Positions 53,745 through 60,636 of a DNA stretch of 64,000 nucleotides are shown in pieces. A program made the position numbers and the translations under genes. The notes under the pieces are model-generated. The model ran no database searches and was not told the DNA's origin. It saw only the letters and a list, made by a program, of their open reading frames with translations. How positions within the stretch are numbered: position 1 is the stretch's first letter; each line of letters begins with the position of its first letter. Source of the stretch: Belliella calami (GTDB lineage Bacteria; Bacteroidota; Bacteroidia; Cytophagales; Cyclobacteriaceae); assembly GCF_022549695.1 (NCBI RefSeq), contig NZ_JAKZGS010000001.1, forward strand, positions 186,001 through 250,000, in the 5' to 3' direction.

Positions 53745-54590
53745 TCAGGCCTCAGCCTCTTTTTTATATTCAAAATAGAGATTCTTCAAAATCCATCCTT
53801 CCAACTGATATCCTCTATCTAGCATATAAGGCAATATGCTGTTGTCACTATTATTTGATAAACCCCAAGTCTCATCCTCTATAATAACCCATTTCGGCTT
53901 AAAATTTTCCCAATCCATACCTTCCAGAACTTCTCTATCATGTTCTTCTGCATCTATGATGAGAAGATCAAAATATTTTGGCACTTGATGTTTGGCAAAT
54001 ATTTTAGCCAAGGTAGTAGTCTTCATTATCGTTTCATTTACTTCCAATCCATCTTTCCTGTATTGATTGACTACTTTTTGGTCTATTGAAGAAAGCACAT
54101 CGTTTTGTACAAAGTAAAACGGTCTCGTATTTTCTTCATTTGATATGAGGGCAGTGATTACAATGTCGTTTGGTCTTAGGCGATTATGGATTTTATTAAA
54201 TTTTGGATTTGCGTCAATACATATACCTTTCCAACCTTTCCTATAAAGGCTATATGTATTGGACAAAAATTTGGGATGATTGGAACCTACTTCAACATAA
54301 AACCCTTCTTCGGTAATTTTGGGTGACAAAAGAGCTTCTATAATCCGATCTTCGCCTGTAAATGCAAATGAATACTTCAAGCTCCTTCCTAACAACACTC
54401 TATTGAAAGCAGAAAATATGACAGAAATGCTATGGAAAAATGAAAATACAGGATGTTTAAAAGTGAAAAACTGTTTGAATGAGAACCTCACTTCTTTGAT
54501 AACTACACCATACAAGGAAAACCATGCCCGATGAAATGCCGAACCGTACAAGTAAGGGAAAAGGAATTTGGGAACTTTAGGCAAAGTCAA
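53745..54590 (-). CDS. FkbM family methyltransferase
   Basis: This 281-residue protein has an N-terminal ~85 residues of unknown fold. A SAM-binding core follows: GFYVEVGSNHPKFLSNTYSL (Gly-rich motif I, variant with Glu), GICIDANPKFN, and the C-terminal YFDLLIIDAEEHDREVLEGM, where the family's IDTEGAE reads IDAEEHD. It should methylate a sugar hydroxyl. The start is TTG 54590, 3 bases after the FdtA-like gene; no ATG is near. It overlaps no neighbour and lies 11 bases before the acyltransferase gene. Confidence 0.85.
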   Translation of the reverse strand: MTLPKVPKFLFPYLYGSAFHRAWFSLYGVVIKEVRFSFKQFFTFKHPVFSFFHSISVIFSAFNRVLLGRSLKYSFAFTGEDRIIEALLSPKITEEGFYVEVGSNHPKFLSNTYSLYRKGWKGICIDANPKFNKIHNRLRPNDIVITALISNEENTRPFYFVQNDVLSSIDQKVVNQYRKDGLEVNETIMKTTTLAKIFAKHQVPKYFDLLIIDAEEHDREVLEGMDWENFKPKWVIIEDETWGLSNNSDNSILPYMLDRGYQLEGWILKNLYFEYKKEAEA

Positions 54591-54593
54591 TTT

Positions 54594-54998
54594 TCATTTA
54601 AGTCTTAGAAATTCTTCATAATCTTTGATATAATCCGATGAATCATAAACTTCGGAACAGAATACAATACAAATGGCATCATGGGAAAAAGAGTGGACAC
54701 TTCTCCAAATTTTCTCGGGAAGGTAAAGCCCCTCATTATTTTTATCCAATGTAAAAACTTGCTGTTGTTCACCATCATCAACAGTTACTTGGAATGAACC
54801 TTGGATAGCTACCATCAGCTGTTGGTTTTTGATATTTGCATGGTTACCCCTTTTCTCATCAGCTCCAACACCAATCAAATAGTAAATTCTCCGCATAGGA
54901 AAAGGTATCTCAGTTTCAAAACCAGCAGCGATCAACTTCCCAGAATTCATTTCAATTGTAGGAAAAGAGATGTATTTACATAGAGATATTTTAGACAT
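54594..54998 (-). CDS. dTDP-4-keto-6-deoxyhexose 3,4-ketoisomerase (FdtA/QdtA cupin)
   Basis: This 134-residue single-domain cupin isomerises dTDP-6-deoxy-4-ketoglucose to the 3-keto sugar, the first step toward Fuc3N or Qui3N. The family motif RGxHAHK appears here as KRGNHANIKNQQ, with the last His of the motif changed to Asn. Q-LMVAIQGSFQVTVDDG and LYLPEKIWRSVHSFSHDAIC are otherwise typical. The aminotransferase (FdtB/QdtB) expected next to it is not in the window; the GNAT two genes on could be the acetyl step. The start is ATG 54998. Confidence 0.88.
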   Translation of the reverse strand: MSKISLCKYISFPTIEMNSGKLIAAGFETEIPFPMRRIYYLIGVGADEKRGNHANIKNQQLMVAIQGSFQVTVDDGEQQQVFTLDKNNEGLYLPEKIWRSVHSFSHDAICIVFCSEVYDSSDYIKDYEEFLRLK

Positions 54999-55001
54999 AA
55001 T

Positions 55002-55112
55002 TAAGATTCAAAATCCTTATAATTAGTTGATTAAGTTATTGGTTGATTAAGTGAACCGTTGGCTTTTTATTTGTCTTTTTCTAAACTCCTAAACCCTAAT
55101 CCACTAAACTTT
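55002..55112. repeat. Spacer direct repeat, copy B
   Basis: This copy of 52602-52715 lies directly upstream of the FdtA-like start codon, in the same orientation and about 2.4 kb away. Confidence 0.8.
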
Positions 55113-55187
55113 CTTGGGGATAAGTAAATTTGGTTAATAAGTTATTAGGGATTCGAAGATTGAGGGAATGGTTGAAAGTATGATTTT

Positions 55188-55354
55188 TTGGCTAAAGCCT
55201 TGTTTGCATTTTGGCTTTTGAATTTCCTCCAGCTAAAGCAGGATTCAATTCATATGAAGGGATTTTTTGCAAAACCAATAAGACTCCTTGAATTGGGATG
55301 GTGCTTTAGCCCATCCATTATGAAATCAGCATATATCGAGTCGGCTTTAGCCAA
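55188..55354. repeat. Nested long-range palindrome
   Basis: TTGGCTAAAGCC (55188-55199) and GGCTTTAGCCAA (55343-55354) are perfect complements 143 bases apart. Inside them GCTAAAGC (55232-55239) and GCTTTAGC (55302-55309) form a second pair. The whole could fold as a long hairpin or cruciform. No ORF is present in the 652-bp gap 54999-55650. Confidence 0.7.
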
Positions 55355-55405
55355 AGGAGTTGTGTTGATTTTTATAGAGACTTTTTGTTTCAATTATAGA
55401 AATTC

Positions 55406-55500
55406 AACCCCTTCGGGGTTGGTTTTAAATCTTTATATTCTTCTCTATGTTCCCCGGGTTGAAACCCGGGGCTATTCAATGTTTAACCCCTATCGGGGTT
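55406..55500. repeat. Three-hairpin repeat element, copy 3
   Basis: H1 is AACCCC, loop TTC, GGGGTT (55406-55420). H2 is CCCCGGGT, TGAA, ACCCGGGG (55452-55471). H3 is AACCCC, TATC, GGGGTT (55485-55500). The usual leader upstream is not recognisable. A CCCGATA/CGGGACAGGCTT mini-palindrome like the one nested in copy 1 follows at about 55559-55581. Confidence 0.8.
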
Positions 55501-55650
55501 TTGTCTCTTGCTTCTTTTCTCATATTTCTCTGTCTATCGCTTCTCGCTTCTCGTCTTCCCGATAGTCAACGGGACAGGCTTAGCTTCTCTTTTGCTTTCT
55601 CCAAACCCCTTAGCGTTCCTTTGCTTCTCTGCGCCTTTTGCAAGAGCCCT

Positions 55651-56157
55651 CTAGCCACCGAATATCATGATTCCCTTTACTTCCTCTAGTTCTTCTTCCT
55701 GTAGGTGGACGATGACTTTTCTTTGGAGTTTTTCGTAGGTTTTGTCTTTGAGGAAATCCAGGTATTTAAGATCGAGGTTTTTGCCGATCAGGAGGACTTC
55801 TATTTCTCCAGTGTCTTTTCCATGGGCATAATCACCTACGATATAGGCTTTTTCTACTGCACCCATGCGTCTGACTATTTTTTCCATGAGTTCGTCCAGC
55901 CCTAGGAATTTGGAGACCATGTTGCTGATTTCCTCGAAGAAAGGATGGGATTTGTTGGCTCGATAGACTTTGGTTTTTCCTTCGTCTTCGGTGTTGAGCA
56001 ATCCTGCTTCCGTCAGCCTATTGAGCTCTACCCTGACAGAGTTTGTTGACTCGTCAAATTCCTTAGCCAAAGAGCGCAAGTATCCTGAATTGTTGTGCGA
56101 AAAAAACTTCAAAAGCAGTTTGATTCGGGTTTTGGAAGTAACGATGGAGGAGAGCAA
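55651..56157 (-). CDS. Winged-helix regulator with nucleotidyltransferase-like domain
   Basis: This 168-residue protein begins with an ArsR/MarR-like winged helix (about 1-75; SKTRIKLLLKFF, then YLRSLAKEFDESTNSVRVEL and LTEAGLLNTEDEG). A degenerate nucleotidyltransferase-like fold follows (AYIVGDYAHGKDTGEIEVLL, about 103-122), in which the catalytic GS motif reads GD. Such proteins commonly accompany polysaccharide clusters in Bacteroidota and probably regulate them. The start is TTG 56157, matching the family N-terminus. It lies between repeat-filled gaps. Confidence 0.75.
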   Translation of the reverse strand: MLSSIVTSKTRIKLLLKFFSHNNSGYLRSLAKEFDESTNSVRVELNRLTEAGLLNTEDEGKTKVYRANKSHPFFEEISNMVSKFLGLDELMEKIVRRMGAVEKAYIVGDYAHGKDTGEIEVLLIGKNLDLKYLDFLKDKTYEKLQRKVIVHLQEEELEEVKGIMIFGG

Positions 56158-56367
56158 TTGATTGGGGATTGGCGATTGGTTGATTGGGGGTTAGGGATTA
56201 GTTATTAAGTGATCAGGTGATTAGAGGGGTAGATGTTAAGGGTTAAGCGTTAAGGGTTAAATCGTTAAGCGTTAAAACGTTGAACCATTAACGTTGAACA
56301 TTGAACGATTAACGTTGAACATGGATTATTTCTAAACTTCTAAACATTCAATTAATCTAAATAAAAT
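56158..56367. repeat. Low-complexity GTTAAGCG/GTTGAAC repeats
   Basis: Degenerate units such as GTTAAGCGTTAAGGG, AACGTTGAAC and GATTGGTTGATTGGGG fill the gap. Similar sequence recurs at 57000-57080 and 58120-58170. No gene is seen. Confidence 0.7.
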
Positions 56368-56864
56368 TCAATATAGAAAACCGAATAGCCAGAGCGGGAT
56401 TCTTTTATCATGTCCGTATTCAATAGTATCAATTGCATATATATCACAATTTGGATTGCTTTTTTTGTTTTTACCACCAACTTCCACCACCCAGCTTTTA
56501 TCAATTAGAAAGTCGGAGTTTTTTGGAAGAGAGAGTTGATGTTCAGCACTAAGCTGATTTAGAAAAAAAGTCTCTCTTACATTACCTACATCAACATTTG
56601 AGCCCAAAGCAAAAGCAAGATTCGGATTGTTTAAATATATTTTTTCAGGTTTTTGCAAAAGGGAAATTCCTTCAACGTTTTGATGAAGTCCATAGATCAA
56701 TCCACATTCTTCCAAAAAGTGTAAGTAAGTCAACAGCGTAGTCCTATTGATCCCAATTTTTTCACTAAGCTTTGATCCCACTTAATTTTCTTCATTATAC
56801 TCCTCTGAAAACTCAAATCTGTTGTTTTCAAAAGTTTAAAATAAAGTTCAAAAAGAGATTCCAT
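56368..56864 (-). pseudogene. AAA/DUF4143 ATPase with internal deletion
   Basis: The C-terminal part (56781-56368, about 137 residues) is a DUF4143 domain: KLSEKIGINRTTLLTYLHFL, PEKIYLNNPNLAFALGS, DFLIDKSWVVEVGGKNK. Upstream in another frame (ATG 56864) lies MESLFELYFKLLKTTDLSFQ followed by RSIMKKIKWDQ, the usual N-terminus of the same AAA protein family, which normally continues to the P-loop. The two pieces join at about 56775-56785 (TGGGATCAAAG) with loss of the whole ATPase core, about 200 codons, and a frame change. So this is a deletion remnant. Confidence 0.8.
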
Positions 56865-56880
56865 AAATTTTGTTTATTCC

Positions 56881-56925
56881 ACTATACAAAAATAGTAATA
56901 TTATGTTCATTAGACTATACAAAAA
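56881..56925 (-). promoter_or_regulatory. Paired direct repeats upstream of the ATPase remnant
   Basis: ACTATACAAAAA occurs at 56881-56892 and again at 56914-56925, 33 bases apart, 17 bases before the remnant's original ATG. On the minus strand each reads TTTTTGTATAGT. This spacing fits a regulator site pair or promoter elements. Confidence 0.45.
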
Positions 56926-57069
56926 GAATCATTTTTTTAAGTAGTTAATCTGGAGGTTGACCATTAAGACTTATGCGATGAATGCTTAACGGTTAACATG
57001 GATTTGGTTTATAGAGCGTTAAGCGTTAAGGGTTGAATCGTTAAGCGTTAAAACGTTGAATCCATTAAC

Positions 57070-57190
57070 GTTGAACTAGGATTCCCCCTAAACTTCTAAA
57101 CTCTTAACCCCCTAAACCTACCTTCAAAGACAATCTATTGATCCCCCAATTAACCATTAACTTAATCAACTGATAACACAATTAACGATT
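57070..57190. repeat. Direct repeat flanking the DUF6169-like module, copy A
   Basis: The stretch starting GTTGAACTAGGATT and continuing CCCCCTAAACCTACCTTC, AAAGACAATCT, TTAACCATTAACTTAAT and TCAATTAACGAT-like text recurs at 58165-58290 with small gaps, about 1.1 kb away and in the same orientation. The gap 56926-57267 otherwise holds only low-complexity sequence. Confidence 0.8.
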
Positions 57191-57267
57191 CCCCTACTCA
57201 ACTGATTACCTAATTAACATTTAATGCGGCTTCTCTAATCAAGTAATACTGTTTTCAAACAAAACGT

Positions 57268-57768
57268 TTACTTTTCCTCGTTAAGAATTTTTTCTATTTG
57301 GCTATAAATTTTGATAAGTCTTTCAAAGTTTGGATTCTTAACATGAAACATAAAGGAAGTGTAGAGTACTTCAATTTCTATGTTGCTAGCATGAAATTTT
57401 ATTTCATTATCAATTTTGACAATTACTTCCTTATGCTTTGAGTTATTGTACCACCTTTCAAAAATTGCATGTCTAACTTTGGCTTTTTGTTTTTCATCTG
57501 AACAAATAAAAACTAAAGAGTTTTCAGTTTTCTTGAAAAAGCCTTCAATAATATTTTCAATTGTTTTAGAAACTTTTGCATCAAATGGCTCAAGTTCATC
57601 ACTTGCCTTTTCAATAACTAATTGAAAAACATTTGAAATATCCTCACCAGAGATCGAAGAAAAAGTGTTATCTACTAAAAATGCAACTCTATAAAGAATA
57701 TTGTTTTTGGTTACAAAATTGTAGGTACTTGTGATCTTATCAAAAACGTAATTATAATGGTTTTGCAA
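57268..57768 (-). CDS. DUF6169-like protein
   Basis: This 166-residue soluble protein looks like the Bacteroidota family DUF6169: an N-terminal FDKITSTYNFVTKNNILYRV, a central helix, FICSDEKQKAKVRHAIFERW, and a beta C-terminus. The function is unknown. It starts at TTG 57768 inside the end of a 49-codon ORF (17-base overlap), so the two are coupled. The pair is flanked by ~120-bp direct repeats, a sign of a movable or deletable module. A toxin-antitoxin-like role is possible but unsupported by any recognised domain. Confidence 0.6.
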   Translation of the reverse strand: MQNHYNYVFDKITSTYNFVTKNNILYRVAFLVDNTFSSISGEDISNVFQLVIEKASDELEPFDAKVSKTIENIIEGFFKKTENSLVFICSDEKQKAKVRHAIFERWYNNSKHKEVIVKIDNEIKFHASNIEIEVLYTSFMFHVKNPNFERLIKIYSQIEKILNEEK

Positions 57769-57901
57769 ACTTAATCCCTTGTTTCGTTAACTTTTGGATT
57801 GAAATTTTTCCTTTGATGTATAAGCGCACTGACTCTTTGTCAGTTATCATTTTAGAAACTGACCTAAGTATCTCTTCTTTTTTGATTTTTTCGTCTTTCA
57901 T
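57752..57901 (-). CDS. 49-aa protein upstream of the DUF6169-like gene
   Basis: A short ORF with ATG 57901 and TAA 57754-57752 encodes 49 residues: an N-terminal charged helix (MKDEKIKKEEILRSVSKMI) and a C-terminus reading SVRLYIKGKISIQKLTKQGI then KFAKPL. The last part resembles the short motif found in small partner proteins next to Bacteroidota orphan modules. It overlaps the next gene by 17 bases. It is too short for composition to prove coding, but the tight overlap and full frame support it. Confidence 0.55.
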   Translation of the reverse strand: MKDEKIKKEEILRSVSKMITDKESVRLYIKGKISIQKLTKQGIKFAKPL

Positions 57902-58164
57902 ACAACGCAAATATACGATTTTTTTGTTATTTGGTGATTATGAATTAGTTCAATTAGATATTAAGTGATCAGTTGACTATTTATTTACTTTTTTTCTAAA
58001 CCTCTAAACTCAAATCATCTAAGGGCATTGGGTGACTAAGTTAGCAGGGATTAGTCGATTAGTACACTAGCTCGTCACATCTGCCTAATTGTGCCTATCA
58101 TACAGAATTCCGTGGTGAAGTGTTAAGCGTTAAAACGTTGAACGTTGAACCATTGACAATTAAC

Positions 58165-58290
58165 GTTGAACTAGGATTTTCTCTAATCTCCTAAACCCTT
58201 AAACTTCTAACCCCCTAAACCTACCTTCAAAGACAATCTACTGATCCCCCAATCAACCATTAACTTAATTAACTGATAACTCAATTAACG
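58165..58290. repeat. Direct repeat flanking the DUF6169-like module, copy B
   Basis: This is the second copy of 57070-57190. Together they enclose the 49-aa ORF and the DUF6169-like gene. The rest of the 634-bp gap 57902-58535 has a third looser copy of the 52602 spacer repeat (57950-58030) and, at 58393-58400, TAATTTTG, a -7-like element for the permease gene without a well-placed -33. Confidence 0.75.
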
Positions 58291-58535
58291 ATTTCCTTTC
58301 CCCACAGCTTCGCCCTTTCAGTCACAGGAAGTGCTTATCAAGATGATTGAGTAAAAAACTTACTCTTGAGTAACAAATTTACTCGGTTTGTTTAATTTTG
58401 CAAATCAATTACATAGCTTTGAAAAAATTAATTTGAGTAGTGCAAATCGAAGATCATGTGAATAAGAAATACACTTAATTTCATATACAAAATAATTCAT
58501 TTTGAAGACAAAATTTCCTTAGATACAATCCTTGC

Positions 58536-59366
58536 ATGAACACAGAAGCTAACAAAACAAAAATCATCCAAGCTACCAGTGGCTGGCAATTGATAGATTT
58601 CAAGGAACTCTGGAGATACAAAGATCTTTTGTATTTTCTGACCTTGAGAGGGATCAAAGCTCGCTATGCTCAATCGATTTTGGGTGTTAGTTGGGCGATT
58701 ATCCAGCCTTTGTTTACCACTTTGGTGTTTACGGTAGTTTTTGGAGGTTTGGCAAAAGTGGACTCAGATGGCATGCCGTATATCTTGTTTTCGTATTTGG
58801 CACTATGGCCTTGGAATTACTTTTCTGGTACCTTGACAGAGTCCGCCAACAGCCTGATCCAAAATGCCAATATGATCACCAAGGTCTATTTTCCGAGAAT
58901 GGTTTTGCCGCTTTCATCTATACTTTCTAAGCTTTTGGATTTTGTGATTGCCTTTGTGGTGGTGGTGGGATTGCTGATTTATTTCAAAGTCAGTCCAGGT
59001 TGGGGCTTGCTGTTTTTGCCAATATTGATCATACAGTTACTGATGACTTCTTTGGGGATTGGAATGTTTTTGTCAGCCATGGCTGTGAAGTATAGAGATG
59101 TAAAACACGCACTGACCTTCGTCATCCAACTCCTCCTTTACGCTGCACCAGTTGTCTATAGCACGAATGCTGTACCTGAGCAATATCAAAAATATTACAT
59201 CCTCAATCCCATGGTCGGCGTGATCGAGGGTTTCAGAGCCGCCTTTCTCAACAGACCCATGCCTTGGGAATGGATCTGGCCTGGGAGTATCGTAGCTGTT
59301 GTATTTTTTGTATTCGGCATGTTCTACTTCCGAAGAATGGAAAGAATCTTTGCTGATGTGGCTTAG
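58536..59366 (+). CDS. wzm: ABC-2 type polysaccharide export permease (Wzm)
   Basis: This 276-residue protein has a cytoplasmic N-terminus (about 35 residues including DFKELWRYKDLLYFLTLRGI) and six membrane helices. It has the conserved RYAQSILGVSWAIIQPLFTT and LLYAAPVVYSTNAVPEQYQK segments of the ABC-2 O-antigen exporters. With Wzt (49757) it should move a complete lipid-linked chain across the inner membrane. The two genes are normally adjacent and in one operon; here they are 7.5 kb apart on opposite strands, with repeats between. The start is ATG 58536. Confidence 0.9.
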   Translation: MNTEANKTKIIQATSGWQLIDFKELWRYKDLLYFLTLRGIKARYAQSILGVSWAIIQPLFTTLVFTVVFGGLAKVDSDGMPYILFSYLALWPWNYFSGTLTESANSLIQNANMITKVYFPRMVLPLSSILSKLLDFVIAFVVVVGLLIYFKVSPGWGLLFLPILIIQLLMTSLGIGMFLSAMAVKYRDVKHALTFVIQLLLYAAPVVYSTNAVPEQYQKYYILNPMVGVIEGFRAAFLNRPMPWEWIWPGSIVAVVFFVFGMFYFRRMERIFADVA

Positions 59367-59424
59367 GGGAGATGTGAGATTTGAGATTTGAGACAAAGTG
59401 ATCTTTGATATGCCGTGGTGTATC

Positions 59425-60332
59425 GAAGGATAAGCATAAATATGACTCGGTTGTGTGAAATCAGTTCGAGATTTCTCCTATGGTCGAAATGTCTCGTCCT
59501 GAAAATAGTTGACACTTTTTCTTACAATTAGTAGAGTTCAACCCGCTTCGGGGTTGTTGTTTCGCTCATCGACTTTGATCCCCGGATAGCAATCCGGGGC
59601 TATTCAAAGTTTAACCCCTTCGGGGTTGATCTCATCCCTGCTTCTGTCTCGCTTCTCCAAATGACCACTTAGTCACCTCGATCCCGAAAGCATTCAGGAG
59701 AAGCTTGTCCCTCAGAATTGCGGGGAGGTCTAGTTGTGGATTAAGGAGGCGAAGTATAAATATGACTCGGTTGTGTGAATTCAGTGCGAGATTTCTCTCT
59801 TGCCTCCCTAAAGTGAGGTAAAGTCGAAATGACCACTAAGTCACCTCGATCTCAGGAGAGGTCTAGTTGTGGATTAAGGAGACGAAGCATAAATATGACT
59901 CGGTTGTGTGAAATCAGTTCGAGATTTCTCCTTATGGTCGAAATGTCTCGTCCTGAAAATAGTTGACACTTTTTCTTACAATTAGTAGAGTTCAACCCGC
60001 TTCGGGGTTGTTGTTTCGCTCATCGACTTTGATCCCCGGATAGCAATCCGGGGCTATTCTAAGTTTAACCACTTCGTGGTTGATCTCATCCCTGCTTCTG
60101 TCTCGCTTCTCCAAATGACCACTTAGTCACCTCGATCCCGAAAGCATTCAGGAGAAGCTTGTCCCGCAGAATTGCGGGGAGGTCTAGTTGTGGATTAAGG
60201 AGATGAAGTATAAAAATGACGCAGTTGTGTGAATTCAGTGCGAGATTTCTCTCTTGCCTCCCTAAAGTGAGGTAAAGTCGAAATGACCACTAAGTCACCT
60301 GGATCTCAGGAGAGGTCTAGTTGTAGATTAAG
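59425..60332 (+). repeat. 454-bp tandem duplication carrying three-hairpin elements 4 and 5
   Basis: Two units (about 59425-59878 and 59879-60332) are nearly identical. Each holds the motif ATAAATATGACTCGGTTGTG twice, the leader CGTCCTGAAAATAGTTGACA, and hairpins H1 (59540-59555 / 59994-60009), H2 (CCCCGGAT, AGCA, ATCCGGGG; 59580-59599 / 60034-60053) and H3 (59613-59627 / 60067-60081). H3 is AACCCC TTC GGGGTT in the first unit and AACCAC TTC GTGGTT in the second, a C-G to A-T pair change. No ORF of interest is present in the 1270-bp gap 59367-60636. Confidence 0.9.
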
Positions 60333-60510
60333 GAGATGAAGTATAAATATGACGCAGTTGTGTGAATTCAGTGCGAGATTTCTCCTTATAGTCGAAATGA
60401 CCAATACACTTGCTAAACCCAACTTTTCAACTTTCAAACCTTCCAACCTTTAAACCCAATTTTAAAATCTTCCAATCTTTGATCTAAAATCTTAAATTCT
60501 CCCCCCTCCC
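60205..60510 (+). repeat. Partial third unit and plus-strand copy of the 29654-29897 repeat
   Basis: From 60341 a third copy of the GTATAAATATGAC motif runs into TCGAAATGACCAATACACTTG and CCCAACTTTTCAACTTTC, then AT-rich text up to about 60510. This is the inverted counterpart of 29654-29897. It lies 127 bases upstream of the tricorn-like gene. Confidence 0.85.
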
Positions 60511-60636
60511 CCTTTTCTACCACTCAATGAAAAGTGCATTTAATTTATCCTAAGTTTTTTTACATTGTATTCTTAAATAAATCGGACATCACAATTTCCA
60601 ATCACTATAAGCATTTCACTAACAAAATTTCTATAT

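Noticed and set aside
29899-60000. Leader motif TCCTGAAAATAGTTGACAC as terminal repeat of an intact insertion sequence
   Set aside because: No transposase frame, target duplication or second matching end is found near any copy; kept only as a hypothesis for the element's origin.
59425-60510. Repeat block as a CRISPR array
   Set aside because: The units are 454 bp with internal hairpins and nearly identical 'spacers'; it is a tandem duplication.
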